Position numbers and translations under genes: made by a program. The notes under the pieces are model-generated. The model saw only the letters and a list, made by a program, of their open reading frames with translations, had not been told where the DNA came from and ran no database searches. Positions 24,568-37,089 of a stretch of DNA of 64,000 bases are shown in pieces. How positions within the stretch are numbered: the stretch's first letter is position 1; every line of letters starts with the position of its first letter. The stretch spans positions 29,529,005 through 29,593,004 of the forward strand of contig CM057224.1 in NCBI GenBank assembly GCA_029891385.1, read 5' to 3'. Source of the DNA: Erythroxylum novogranatense. Its lineage: Eukaryota > Streptophyta > Magnoliopsida > Malpighiales > Erythroxylaceae.

Positions 24568-25439
24568 GACCGAGAGATGACTCTAGTTGTTAAAGAGGAT
24601 CTTCTAGCCGAGTAGAATGCGATTGGAGATTGTGGTCATGGCTCAAAGGTCGGTCAGCTGGGGTTCTTTTGGATGGTTTAGATAAATTTTGATACACTTT
24701 CCTCATTCACGTAGTACTATTGTATTAGGTTTTCGGATGATGTACATACGGATATTGTGGTCAGATAATGTAGACCTTGATTTTTGTGAAATGTAATGAG
24801 GAAAAAAAAGTTGGTTTTAAAATATTGTGATCTTCTTATGATGCTTTGTTCTTGAATTATGTTACCATGCCATAGAAAGGGATGTAGTGATCGAACGTAG
24901 CGTGCCCTCATCGTAGGATATGTGCCGGAATGACCTTCGGGTGTCCCGGTGGATACCCTGCGGTAAGGGGGCGCTACACCATCGATTTCTACTCATTCCA
25001 AGCAAAACTAGGGTTTAATTCAACCTACACAAGAGTAGAAGAGTTAAACAAACCTGAAGAATGCTTCTAAACCTTCGAAATCTACAACTAGAGCTTTCCT
25101 CTTTTCCTCTTCTTCTTCTCCTCTCTCTCCCGACTCTCTTCTTTGTTTCTTCTCTTCTTTCTATTTCTTCCTTCTATTTCTTTTAATTCCTTAAACCTAC
25201 AAGGAAGAGCAATGACTAAAATGCCCTCCTTACTTAGCCTAAAATCTCTTACCCTTGAGTGACTTGCGCATTTTGCCCCTAAACATTTTTACTCTTCCAT
25301 AACCATTTATTCCATCCTAAACTCAATTAAATCCAAATTTTTCATTACTACTTTCAATAAATCAAAACTATGCCATAAATAACACAATCAAATTAATTCA
25401 TGCTTAATAACATCAAGAAAACAAATTTGGGGCCCAACA

Positions 25440-25478
25440 TTTCTCCCCCTCTTAAAAGAAATTTCGTCCTCGAAATTT
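25440..25478 (-). promoter_or_regulatory. AGGA-loop hairpin and polypurine tract of element A
   Basis: On the minus strand AAATTTCG-AGGA-CGAAATTT (25478 to 25459) forms an 8-bp stem. The purine-rich stretch TTTTAAGAGGGGGAGAAA runs up to the LTR end at 25439. The hairpin lies within the last codons of the integrase frame (KFRGRNFF). Confidence 0.75.
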
Positions 25479-26870
25479 ACCTGAATCATCGAAAAGACTT
25501 GGATACTTCTCTTTCACAGCGTCCAAGGGTTCCCACATGGCTTCTTCCACTGAATGGTTCCTCCACAGAACCTTAACTAGCTGAACTGTCTTGTTCCTGA
25601 GGACCTTTTCCTTGGTGTCCAAGATTGCTACTGGAATTTCCTCATAACTCAAGTCATCTCTCAACTGAACCTCTGAAACCTGAATGACATGAGAAGGATC
25701 TGATCTGTACCTCCTCAGCATGGAAACATGAAAAACATCATGAATCTGAGACAACTCTGGCGGCAACGCCAATCAGTAAGCTAGAGGTCCGATCCTCTCA
25801 AGAATCTCATAAGGACTTACATATCTTGGACTTAACTTGCCTTTCTTGCCAAACCTCAATACTCCCTTCCAAGGAGACGTCTTGAGGAAAACTTTCTCAC
25901 CAACTTCATACTCCATCTCCTTTCGATGAGCATCAGTGTAACTCTTCATCCTATCCTGGGCTGCCTTAAGCCGCTGCTTAACCAGATTGACTTTATCAAC
26001 AATCATCTGGATCAACTCTGGTCCGACCAATTTCCTCTCTCCTTCTTCATCCCAACATATCGGAGTTCTACACCTCCTTCCATACAAAGCCTCATATGGA
26101 GCCATCTGAATGCTCGAATGGGACAAATTATTATAAGCAAATTGGACCAATGGCAAATGCTCATCCCAAGCTCCTTTGAAATCCATCGCACATGCCCTGA
26201 GCATCCCCTCAAGTGTCCAAATGGTCCTCTCAGATTGACCATCCGTTTGAGGGTGAAATGCCGTACTAAAATGCAGCTTAGTACCTAAAGCTTCCTGCAA
26301 GCTTCCCCAAAATCTCGAAGTAAACCGAGGATCCCTGTCAGAGACTATGGAGTCTGGAATTCCATGCAATCTCACTACCTCATCAATATACTTCTTGGCT
26401 AATACATGCAACGAATCAGTCTGCCTGATTGTCAAAAAATGGGCTGACTTCGTCAACCGATCCACTATAACCCATATGGCATCATACTTCCTACTAGTCT
26501 TGGGCAAACCCATCAGAAAATCCATGGCTACCCTTTGCCACTTCCACTCAGGAATGGACAAGGGCCTCAACTTGCCTGAAGGTGCCTAGTGTTCAGCCTT
26601 GACTTGCTGACACACGAGACACTTACTGACATACTCTACTACATCCTTCTTCATGCCCTTCCACAAGAAATGCTCTCTCAAATCTCTATACATCCTGGGG
26701 CTACCTGGGTGCATGGCATAAGGCGCATTGTGTGCCTCATCCAAAATCTCATCCTTGACCTCTCTTCTATCTGGAATACAAAGCCTGTCCCCTACTGTCA
26801 TGAGTCCATCATCTCTCACTACAACTTCAGAAACCTTACCGTTCTGAATTTCCTCTCGAAGTTTGCTCAA
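25452..26870 (-). pseudogene. Element A integrase with chromodomain
   Basis: The HHCC finger is at 26700-26590 (H..H...C..C, ending CLVCQQVK). An in-frame TAG follows at about 26588. The core shows MDFLMGLPK near 26535, SDRDPRFTSRFW near 26345 and QTDGQSERTIW near 26240, so the D, D, E triad is intact. A YALPPELSQIHDVFHVS stretch is broken by a stop near 25773. The chromodomain occupies about 25660-25480 (VKVLWRNHSVEEAMWEP.....YPSLF), the Tekay/Del form. The frame ends just upstream of the polypurine tract. The chromodomain would guide insertion to heterochromatin in an active copy. Confidence 0.93.
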
Positions 26871-26879
26871 CTCTGCATC

Positions 26880-28325
26880 CTATGCCTGCAACTTCTTAAC
26901 CTTCTCCCTGAGTATTGACCTCACTCTGAAATTAGCTAGGAGGCAATTTGGTTCCTCCCACCTCAAGCTTATCTTAAGCTTGGCCATCTCTTCCAATAAA
27001 GGAAGATAAACTATCTGAACGTGAGCAATGGAAGACTTCCTGCTCAAGGCATCAGCCACTACATTCGCTTTGCCTGGATGGTACTCAATCAACAAATCAT
27101 AGTCCTTGAGTAACTCAATCAACCTTCTCTGTCTCAAATTCAATTCCTTCTGGCTCAGTAAGTACTTGAGACTCTTATGATCCGTAAAGATCCTCGTCTG
27201 AACCCCATACAGATAGTGCCTCCAAATCTTCAAGGCAAAGATCACTGCTGCCAACTCCAAGTCATGAGTCGGATAATTTAACTCATATCGCTTGCTTGCC
27301 TTGAAGCATATGCTATCACCCTGCCTCCTCGTGATCAACACACAACTGAGACCCTTCCTCGAAGCGTCACTATAAACCGTATAGCCCTCATCACCTGAAG
27401 GAAAAATCAGCACTTGAGCACTTGTCAACCTGCACTTGAGCTCCTCAAAGCTCTTCTGGCATTCATCAGTCCAAATAAATTTCTGATTCTTCCTCAATAG
27501 CTTAGTCATCGGAGCAACTATCATGGAGAATCCTTCTACAAACCTCCTGTAGTAACCTGCCAGACCCAGAAAACTTCTCACCTCTGTCGCTGTCTTAGGT
27601 GCATGCCAATTCACCACTGCTTCAACTCTCCTCGTATCAACATGCACACCATCCTGCGAAATCACATGCCCAAGGAAAGTCACCTCATGAAACCAGAACT
27701 CACACTTGCTGAGCTTGGCATAAAGCTCTCTCTCCCTAAGAGTCTGCAAAACAATCCTGAGATGCTCCTCATGCTCTTCTTCACTCTTAGAATACACCAG
27801 AATGTCATCTATAAATAATATAAAAAAATGATCCAGAAACTCCTTGAAGACCCTATTCATAAGATCCATGAAAGCAATTGGAGCATTGGTCAAGCCGAAT
27901 GGCATAACTAAAAACTCATAATGCCCATATCGAGTCCTGAATGCTGTCTTGCTTACATCAGACTCCTTGATTCTGAGCTGATGATAGCCTGACCTGAGAT
28001 CAATCTTGGAGAAGACCCTAGCTCCCTGCAGCTGGTCAAACAGGTCATCTATTCGTGGCAACGGATACTTGTTCTTAACTATCACCTTGTTGAGTCTCCG
28101 ATAGTCAATACACATCTGTCATGATCCATCCTTCTTCTTGACAAACAGAACCGGTGCTCCCCAAGGAGACGAACTCAGTCTGACATACCCCTTCTCTAAC
28201 AGTTCCTCCAACTGTTCCTTAAGCTCCCTCAACTCAGCTAGAGCCATCCTGTAAGGCGGTATTGAAATTGGCGCGGTTCTGAGAATCAAGTCAATGGCAA
28301 ACTCAATTTCCCTCACCGGTGGCAA
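26880..28325 (-). pseudogene. Element A reverse transcriptase-RNase H
   Basis: RT starts near 28250 ([30 protein letters not shown]), breaks at 28118, and continues without interruption to RNase [21 protein letters not shown] is near 28100 and catalytic FIDDILVYS near 27815-27790. RNase H reads [13 protein letters not shown] near 27370 and [10 protein letters not shown] near 27190. The 411-residue stretch at 28115-26880 is open, so only one break lies inside the RT domain. Confidence 0.94.
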
Positions 28326-28439
28326 ACCTGGTTACTCATCTGGGAACACATCTGGAAACTCCCTCACGACCGGGAAATCCTCTAACTTCCCTTCATGCAC
28401 ATCGGCATCTACAACATGCGCCAAGAAAACTTCACATCC

Positions 28440-28871
28440 CTAGCCCATCATCCTTTCAGCCAACATAGCTGAAATCAACCTTGGTGATGGTGTCTTCCTA
28501 TCCCCTCTGAAGATCACCTTCTCACCATTGCCCAGATCAAACTCTACCTCTTTCCGACCACAATCCAGCTTGGCCAGATACTTCTCCATGGTATCCATCC
28601 CCAAGATAACATCTAATCCCCTAAGGTCTAGCGGTAGTAAGTCCACTACCAATCTAGCACCATCAATGAAAAGCTCACACTGCTCATACACCTGACTGAT
28701 CACCACATTCCTCCCTAGAGGAGTACTAACAATCAAAGGCCTATCCAAAGGCATGTAACTCACACCATGCAATGCTATGCTCATGAAAACAAAAGAGTGC
28801 GTGGAACCGTAATCAATCAAAACAAAGATCGCTGAATCAAATAATCTGAACCATACCCGTGATAACCTCAA
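28440..28871 (-). pseudogene. Element A aspartic protease
   Basis: The active site reads FVLIDYGSTHSFV near 28820-28790. The family has D-S-G, so the Ser is replaced by Tyr here. The rest of the fold is present: DLRGLDVILGMD..... near 28630-28600 is the second conserved motif. Stops separate it from gag upstream and from RT downstream. Confidence 0.88.
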
Positions 28872-28910
28872 AGTGCGGCTGCGACTTCCTCCACGTCATG
28901 GCAAACACTC

Positions 28911-30160
28911 TTACCGGCGCCTGACCCTTGGCCTTCTTGGAGGAACAGTCTTCCTTGCAGTCCCAGAGCTGCCTACCTCAGTAACTGGCCTAGTGCCCAC
29001 TGTCTCTGCATGCCTTGGAACTTGAAACTGCGACCCCTCTTGTCTCAGTGTCCATGGACAATGCTTGGCTATATGTCCTTCTCTCCGTGATCTCAAACAA
29101 ACTCCAGTGACTGAGGCACTCTCCCTGGTGATGCTTCCCACACTGGTCACATAAGGGATAGTTGAACCAGCTTCTTCATGCTCTACCGGCGCCTCCCACA
29201 TTAGAGGCTTGCCCTGATACTGCCCTCACCTGTTTGTTCTTGGTAGCCCCACTACTACCCATTTCACTCTGACTATGAGAGCTCTTTGTGATCCTCTCAG
29301 GCAATGGAGCACTAGTACCCTTCCTGAAAGTCTGCTCCCTGCTCTTCCTCTTCTTGTTTGCTTCATTTCTGATATTCTCCAGTTTCTTAGCTTGGAGAGC
29401 AGCATCCACCAACTGCTGGTAGTCACAGAAATTGTGAATCAGGACTTTCTCCCTAATCCTCAAATGAAGACCTCCCTCAAACTTACGGCACTTGTCTTCC
29501 TCTGTCGCCACAATGTTAGCTGCATAATGGGAAAGCTGTGTGAACTTCAGCTCATACTCGCTCACACTCATGTCCCTTTGCATAAGATTCAGGAATTCCC
29601 TTGCCTTATCCTGCACATAAACCCTGGAGAGATACTTCTTTCTGAACACTTCCACAAAATCCCTCCATGTCAGCACCAAAGGAACCACCTGACTGTGAGG
29701 TACTGACTCCCACCAATGCAGTGCATCTCCCTGCAACAAACTGATTGCATAATCTAGCTTGTCCTCATCTGAGCATCTCATCTGAACTAGAACCCTCTCG
29801 GTCCTCCTCAACCAGGCTTCAGCCTCTTCTGGATTAGTAGTCCCACTAAAATCCACAGCCCCAAACTTCTGGAGCTTGTCATACTGTACACTCCTGTCTA
29901 ATGGAGCTTGCATCGGCATCTGTGATCTCCGACCCATGGTATACGTGAAAGCCTGAGCAAAGGCTTGAAAGAAACTCGGATCCATGGGAGTTCCCTGAGG
30001 CATAGGAGGAGGCAGAGGAGGCACTTCTTGCTGCAAACAAGGTGCCTCAAAATCGAATGAATATGTCCCAAAGATCACGAGGAATATGGGATTCATCCGT
30101 ACTCCCCTGACGAGAATAAGATCGAGTCATAGCTCCCCGAGTTCTCCTTCGAGGTGGCAT
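28911..30160 (-). pseudogene. Element A gag
   Basis: The likely start is ATG at 30160 (MPPRRRTRG, the usual basic Tekay opening), broken by a stop near 30055. A 306-residue frame follows from 30096. The retrotransposon gag domain lies about 29900-29450 (AEAWLRRTERVL, LDYAISLLQGDALHWWE, WRDFVEVFRKKY). A Lys/Arg/Ser-rich region follows. A zinc knuckle in another frame near 29110-29060 reads GVCLRSRREGHIAKHC, with Ser where the second Cys should be. Confidence 0.92.
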
Positions 30161-30303
30161 GTTCACTCCTTGAATAAAAAACCATTGAAAACTTCAGTTC
30201 AAGTAAGACAAGTTTCAAAATATGCAAAAACAATTCCAATCGTGTAAAACTATGCAAGTTATTTCTTGAAAGCAATGTCATGCAGCCCTAGATCAAAAAC
30301 CTA

Positions 30304-30318
30304 GGCGCTCTGATACCA
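30304..30318 (-). other. Primer binding site of element A
   Basis: On the minus strand the sequence is TGGTATCAGAGCGCC, complementary to the 3' end of initiator tRNA-Met. It starts five bases inside the LTR-B edge. Confidence 0.9.
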
Positions 30319-30709
30319 CAACATATTGGACCCCGCTGCTAGAGCCCAACGTCGGACATGAGAGCGTGGCGTGAAACATGCTAATGATACATTTTAAGGA
30401 AAAGACCTGCGGAAGATTTATGGGCCTATTGGAAAACAAACTTGAAACCTGCTTTCATGTGACTTAAACAAACATATCCAAAATTCATGCTCCAAAAGAC
30501 GAGTTTCATAAATCTTTAAGAATACCTCAAACCAAATTACAACTTTAAGTTCAAGAGCCAAAAGTACAAAATACTCTTGAACCAATAATACTTGAAATGA
30601 AACTAAAGTCTTGACTTCCAAAAAATATAACATTGAAACTAAACAAACATAACAAATGAAAGCTGAGTATCGTAGTAACTCGTGACTCACTCGATCTCTT
30701 GCTCGTCAC

Positions 30710-30748
30710 ACCGAATGGGGAGATTAAAGGGGGTGAGCTATAAAGCTC
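30710..30748 (-). promoter_or_regulatory. GAG...CTC hairpin in LTR-B
   Basis: It has the same GAGCT-TTAT-AGCTC hairpin as LTR-A. The downstream CAGG of LTR-A reads CGG here, so the AG dinucleotide is not kept in this copy. Confidence 0.5.
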
Positions 30749-33330
30749 GTGGGAACATATTTATAATATAGCAATAAGCAAAAGTAATCAAAAATTTCTC
30801 ATTGCCGTGATACTTGTTGAAATCATAGTCATTGATCATGTATATGTCATTGTCTTGAAAAATGCTTGATTCTTGAACAATTCATGATGCATGACACATA
30901 AAAAATCATAACACATAACATAACATAATGGTTTGGGTTGTCCCTGGTTCGTGACGTACTACACATGCCATCGAAATGTTGATGTGTAGACGTAGTTTCG
31001 TGAGGGAATCCTTGTGAGAAACCCTGTTGTCATAGTCGACAGCAGGGGAGAAGCCTTTTCGTGAGTCAATGTGCACTTGATTATTCGTGAGGGACACCGC
31101 AAACCCACATAAATATGCATGATTCATGTTCTTGTAAACTTGTTTGCCAAACTGGCACTTGCTTGTAAACTTGCTTGTAATCTTGCTTGTCATATATTCG
31201 TAAAACATGATTTCATATACTTGTATTCGTGAAAGGAGAGCACCCCTTTGTAAAAATCTTGGTAATGATCATGAATGCAAATCACATAGTAGAATATAAT
31301 GTTGGACCCCGATCTTTGAGTGACATTGAGAAATATTAAGTGAAATAAAATGAGTGGTTTCACATATGTATTGTGAAATAAAAAGTAATTATGCTTTGAG
31401 GAAATTCATAAGAAAAAAATGATTTGATTTTGATACCTTCGAGTTTTGAGTAGATTGGTATGGTTTCTGAAATTAAGTGGATGAGTTGATTGAAATGAAG
31501 TTAAATAGCAAGAAGTAAAAAGAAAAAGTGTGAAAATATGAGAAATTGTGAAATAGTTGACTTTTTGGCCTTTGAGGTTGACTTTTGATTTAGGCAAAAT
31601 TTGAGAAAATGATCTACATGAAACTTGTAGATTATGCCGAGAGCTTTTTGTGGACATAAAGTTTGCTATTTTTCGATGTCGGGATTGAGAGATATGATTT
31701 TCCAAAGATATGCTTTGTTTTGAAAATGCTATTAAGTATAGATTTGTGTGTTCTATGCTTCGAGGCCTCTCGTCGTATGGATTTAGTTTGAATTGTAATA
31801 AGTGGTTTTAATGAAAGTTGGAGGTTGCATTTCGATCTTTCCGATGCCATAAAATTTGTAATTTTTCGATATCGGGGCTAGGAGTTATGAGCGATGAAAA
31901 AATGGAAGTCGTTTAGGAAAAACTGTTTTGGATAGAATCTTTGATTGAGGTTTTGACCTCTTTTGAGACCTAATTTGATTTTGAGTTCTTTCGTGAAGTT
32001 GTAGAGCTTCCTTTTACCTTTCCATAGACACCAAATTCGTCAAATTCAGAGTTCGGAATTAAGAGATATGATTTTTGAAAAATTCAGTTATAAGTGGGTA
32101 TTTAAGGTTTTGTAACTTTTGCTTGAACTCCGACCCTTTTGCAATCTTTTGTTATAAATTTTTCGTCCGACATCCGATTGATTTGATTCTGGAAGCGTTG
32201 GATTCCTAAGACAATTACGTTCATTTTTATGAAGAATTATGATTTTTAGGAGATTAAATGGAAAGAGATTGATTGAACCAAAGTAAGAGATGGGTTATAA
32301 GTTATAAGTTGGATAATTTTCTGAACATAGTTCAGTACTTTGCGATTTTAGGGAGTTATACAACTCCGATTGAGGTGATTCTTGAGGAAAAATAAAGTTA
32401 AGACATAGGGCTACAATTCTTGTGAAGGGATCGAAATTTAATTTCATCCCTAAGATTGTTAATTTTTGGAATTAAATTCGCGTAATGTTCAGTCTCGGAT
32501 TTTGTGAAGGTCCGATAGTATTTTGGCTATAACTTCTTTGTTTTAGATCCGAATTAAGCGCTGTCAGTGGCGTTGGATTCGTAAGATCGAGAGGAACATT
32601 TTTCAAGAAGAAAGTTTTTCTAAAATATTTCATTTAGTTTCTCGAAATCAGGTCGCAATGTATCAGATTTTGAAAATCCTGTGCAGGGGTATTTTGGGAT
32701 TACACTTGAAAGGAGGGGCATTCGGGTCATTTACCCTCATTTAAGTGACATGGCTTAAACTCATCACATAGCTGTCGTTTGGGGAGGTCTGGAATGTTCA
32801 TAAAAGTAGCAGAAATAAAGAGAAGGAAAATAGAAACAAAAGAGAAGGGAGATTACGAAAATGAAAAGAAGAAGAGAGGCTCATCGTTTTTTTTCAAGCA
32901 AAAGAGAGAAGCCACCGAAACTTCAAGAAGAGAGGAGAAGGGTGATTTTCGTTGAAGAAGAAGAAGAAGAAGAAGAAGGAGAGAAGAAGAAAGTCGTGGG
33001 TTTCATCTTGAGGTAGGGATTTTCGAAAACTCTGGTTTTCTTTCTTGTCTTTCTTGCTTAAACATGGTAGATTTAAGAGTTAATTATGAAAGAAAGAGAA
33101 AGAGAAAGAGTTTTGTTGTTAGAAGCAAGAAGGCGATGTCGTGGGGTTCTTTGATTTTCATGGTTTTGTGTTATGGGTTCTCTTTTCTTGCTTAAAGATG
33201 GTAGTTGAAGAATTAATGATGAAAGAACAAGAAAAAAGGGAAGAAGAAGAGTTAGGAAAGTGGAAGAAGAAATTCTTATTTACGTGGGTTTTATATAGGT
33301 AAGATGAATTTCGAATTTTGTTGTTTATTT

Positions 33331-33484
33331 AGATAAGTTTTGATGTTAATGGTTAGGTTAAGGTATGGGTAGGATGATATGGAAGCAAATTCATGTTTTC
33401 GTTTTCTAGATAAGTTTTGATGTTAATGGTTAGGTTAAGGTATGGGTAGGATGATATGGAAGCAAATTCATGTTTTCGTTTTCT
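33331..33484 (+). repeat. 77-bp tandem duplication in N2 LTR
   Basis: Two identical 77-bp units start at 33331 and 33408. The same pair is present in the 3' LTR at 39089-39242, with one substitution there, so the duplication predates the insertion. Confidence 0.92.
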
Positions 33485-35163
33485 AAAGTATGTGATTTTG
33501 TTATCTCTTTTAAGGGCTTTTGCTTTCTTGTTTCAAAAGAGTAGTTGGAGAGTGATAGTAGGAAGGAAAAAGAAAAGAAAGACAAAGGGGAAAAAAATCA
33601 GATTGGAGGGCTTGCTATTGTCGAAATTCTAATTAGTTTTGAAAGGGGTTTTAAGTAGGTATAGCCTAGGAAGGTTTAGGTGAGGTTATGTAGAGTTAGT
33701 TAGATTCAAGTTTTTTTTTTTCATTTTTTGAAAATTCCAGCATTGATTTTTCTCTTGGTAATTAGGGTTTTTGTGTTTAATGTGTTTAATGATGGTGAAT
33801 TGGGATAATTAGAAGAAGAGCCAAGGAAAGAAGATGGGTTATGAAAGTAACAGAAAAATCAGATTTGTGTAGGAGGGATTTTCAACAAGTTTGACGAGGT
33901 TTGAGGAGAGGTTCTGGTTGTTATAGCATAGGAAAGGTATGGGAAAGGTATAAGTGAGATTATGTAAGTTGAAAGTCAAATATTTCCATGCTTTCAAAAT
34001 TTTCAGCATGTGATCTTATGTTAAGTAAGGTTTTTATGCTTTGTTTAAGGTTAAATAAGGTAATTGAAGAGATAGGAAAGATTAGGATAGGTTAAATGCA
34101 AATTTTCCCATGCCTTAGAATTTTCCAGCATTGATGTTTTTGGTAATTGGGATTTTATGCTTAATGAAGGCATTAAAGGAAAAGAGAAATGAGAAAGGTA
34201 ATGGAGGTTTAAGAAAATCAGAGTTTATGGGTTTCTTTAAGGCATGAGATTCTTGAAAATAATTGATAAAATTGAGATAGGCTTTGATGGTTATGGTTTA
34301 GGAATGGCATAGGCAAAGTGAGTTAGGTTTTTAGTCATGTTTTTCATTCTTTAAAAATTTCCAGCTTTGATGTTTAGTGTTAATTAAGGCTTTTATGCTT
34401 TGATTAAGGGCAATTAAGGCATTTCGGGATTGAGGAAGGACATGTGAACCTATTGCAAAGCTTAAGGATTCAAGGTGGGTGATTATTTAATGTTTGAGTT
34501 GTAAGATTACTGAATTGTTATGAAATAAATATTACTAAGTTTTTTTCCGATGACTTGCAAAGTGTGGAAATGTATTATTATTTGCGATGATTTGAACTTG
34601 TATTCGGTGCCTTATATGATTATTTGCATGAAATACATTATCATTTGTAAATGCGATTTTGGAACATTGGAACATTGATTGAAGGTGAAAAAGACTTGAG
34701 TATGTGATTATATTTTGTTGTCCGATGACAAATATATGGAGAATTGTAATATGCATGTATGTGATATGTGTTATATGGGTTTGGGTTAGGTCCCTTAATT
34801 TGAGTCATTGCACTGGTCTCATGTTAAAAGCCTTCTCCCGGCTGCCCATGAAGTGGCTTAGAGTCTCAATTTCGGACTCCTCCGCTCACGACCTACTCAA
34901 ACCATTTAATGTGTTAGTGATTTGTGTTGGATGCATGGTATAACCCGCAAACACACGCCGCAATATAACTCGCAAACACCTACGGGTGGGGTGTGGGGTC
35001 CAACATCAAACCACTGGATATGTGACTATGTGCTTTTGTGTTATAGGTGTTGACTTTGTAAATGTTTTGTTATTGGAAACTGCTTTCGATAAAGATAATT
35101 TTGACAATAATTATTTAAGACAATTTCAGATGCTTATGCTTGAATATTAAATTGCTACCACTT

Positions 35164-35199
35164 GAGCCGTCGTGCTCACCCCCCCATTTCCCTCCACAG
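35164..35199 (+). promoter_or_regulatory. GAG...CTC hairpin with splice-acceptor-like tract in N2 5' LTR
   Basis: GAGC-CGTCGT-GCTC is followed by a run of C, a CCCTCC pyrimidine tract and ACAG. The 3' LTR copy is at 40919-40954, where the last triplet is TAG. Confidence 0.5.
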
Positions 35200-36466
35200 G
35201 TTTTGAACACGATTCCGAGTCTCCGCATCCGGTTTGAGGCAACTCCGATGCATATTGGTATTGAAGTTGTGCTTTGAGAAATCAAAGCATTAGTTTGTTA
35301 TTGATATTGTCGTTTGTGTTCATTTGGATGTACTTAAGCTAAAATGCCTCTAAAGCGTTGTATTTGCTTAATTTCAAGTGATTAGTAAGGTTTTAAAGTT
35401 TCGAATGTAAAGTATATTGTATTGTGTATGTATTTCCTAAGCATGTATTGATGTATGGTTAAAATGGACATAAGAAAAGATGAGATGGTATTTCTTTAGG
35501 AAATTGAAATAATGAAATGATAGAACCCTAAGATTGTGTTGCTGGCCATTTGAGATGATATTGAGACAATTGAGATGATTGTAGATGGATGCTTGTGAAA
35601 ATTGGGAAGATTGAAGTGTTTTTGTGCAGGTTTGTAGTTTGAATGAACAAAATTGAAGATTGGCTAGAGCATTTTTAAGGGAGATGCTGTCCAAATTTTT
35701 CTAAATTTGGGCAGCAACTTCGCTTAAGGTTTAGACCCTCTTAGTGAGGGAATTCACTTTGGAAGTCTTCTAAAACATTGTAGAGCATGTGAAGATCTTG
35801 AAAATAGTATAAAATGGGTCTTTTTTCGACTTAGGATGAAGAAGTTATGAACGTTTGAAGTTTGCTGCCCACTATGCTTAGTAATTCTCGAATTACTATT
35901 CACTGGCCATTTTGGGCTGAACCTTCGAAAGGGTTTTTCGCCCCTTTAGGGCGGGAATTGAAGTTTCCATCCTTCATGAAAGATGTAGAGGGTCTTGTTA
36001 TCTTTAAAACGAGATATAGTATGCAATGTTCGAAGTTAGGAGTAAGAAGTTATGAGAATCGGAAATTGGCATTTCACTATTTATTTGGTCAATAAACTCA
36101 CTATTCATTTGGTAAGTAGCTAGAAAGCAACTTTGGACCTTCTAAAGAACCGAGCTAAGTTTTTAAGTATGAAAATGGAGTTAAGATGAATAAAAAAAAA
36201 TCCTGATAAGATTTCAAATGAGCTTGAATATGATGGTTATAAGGAAAAAAAAATTATACCGGGTTTAGATAGTCTAAGTTTCCAACGCGATCATGTTTCT
36301 CTGTTCGTTGTTTCCGGATGTCGGATTTGTTTGCTTTGGTTCGATCCATCACTTTTCCGTTCCCGTTTTCCGGTTGGATTCCGATTAGCAATTTCTCGCT
36401 TTTCAATTTTTTGTTTTTCCGTTCCGTTTTTCGGTTGGGATCCAGTTCCCGGATCGGGTCCCAACA

Positions 36467-37089
36467 TTTATGGTATCAGAGCCCAGTATTATGATCTTAC
36501 TTGGGCTATAGGTTTGGTAAGATTAAGTGACATGCATGAGATTGTGAAAAGGGATAAATTGATAGGATTGAATTAGTGAGAATTGGGAAATGATGTGAAT
36601 GTCTTTGTTATGAATTATTTGGAGAACCTAAATTGATTTGTTTGATTAAGGTGATGAGACATATGATCGATCATAAGAAAGTGTATGATATTGAGGTTAG
36701 AATGTTATGACGTTTAGATTTCTTTGATCACTTTGTTGATTTGATTTTGACTATACATTTGCGAGATGAAATAAGGATTATCTGAAAGATAAGATACATG
36801 ATAAAGACATATGTATAGCAATTCAAAGGATTGGTCCATATTAAGGGTCATTAGGACTTGGACCATGAACTTGTGTAAATATGTTAAGGAATTTTGAGGA
36901 TATAGTGTTTTAATATGATATTGGAGGTATAAAATATGAGAAGTGAAATATGGTTATAAGTTAAGAATAAGAATATGTGTGACAAGAAATTTGATAAGAA
37001 AGTGAGTGATTATGGTCATTACGCAGCAAGTACTTGGAGATTTCTAAGTATGAATTTCGAGGACGAAATTCTTTTAAGAGGGGGAAAAA
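36467..37089 (+). other. Non-coding interior of N2
   Basis: The PBS TGGTATCAGAGCC is at 36471-36483. The AGGA-loop hairpin (GAATTTCG-AGGA-CGAAATTC) is at 37052-37071, followed by the purine-rich TTTTAAGAGGGGGAAAAA running to the 3' LTR. Between them lie about 570 bp of purine-rich sequence with no gene. Only the signals needed for reverse transcription remain. Confidence 0.88.

Larger units (their letters stand above)
12022..24978 (+). mobile_element. N1: Ty3 solo LTR (about 3.3 kb) interrupted by a copia element
   Basis: It begins TGTAACATCCC and ends GGCGCTACA, and is flanked directly by CCATC on both sides (12017-12021 and 24979-24983). Removing the copia element and its target duplication leaves about 3.29 kb with no PBS, polypurine tract or coding, which is what a solo LTR leaves after LTR-LTR recombination. 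Sequence modules are shared with the LARD LTR at 55425-59589, for example GAACCATCGATGATGGTT at 24500 and 59124, so N1 belongs to a related chromovirus family. Confidence 0.88.
10387..25439 (-). repeat. 3' LTR of element A (LTR-A), interrupted by N1
   Basis: It consists of 10387-12021 plus 24984-25439, about 2091 bp without the guest. It pairs with LTR-B (30324-43470). On the minus strand it starts TGTTGGGCCCC and ends GGTCCAACA. The segment at 24984-25439 is the U3 side and contains a purine-rich leader on the minus strand. The two LTRs agree closely except for a GC-rich cassette near 11738-11825. Confidence 0.93.
31300..36466 (+). repeat. 5' LTR of N2
   Basis: It starts TGTTGGACCCCGA and ends GGTCCCAACA, 5167 bp. 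It contains several degenerate repeat modules of about 190 bp (31620-32090 and 35770-36070), a GAA microsatellite near 32958-32990, the exact 77-bp duplication at 33331-33484 and the hairpin module at 35164. No reading frame of interest was found. Confidence 0.93.

Noticed and set aside
25926..26288. Plus-strand frame of 120 codons
   Set aside because: Antisense shadow of the integrase core of element A.
32958..32992. GAA repeat as a possible regulatory element
   Set aside because: A simple microsatellite, present with a different length in the sister LTR (about 38718-38745).
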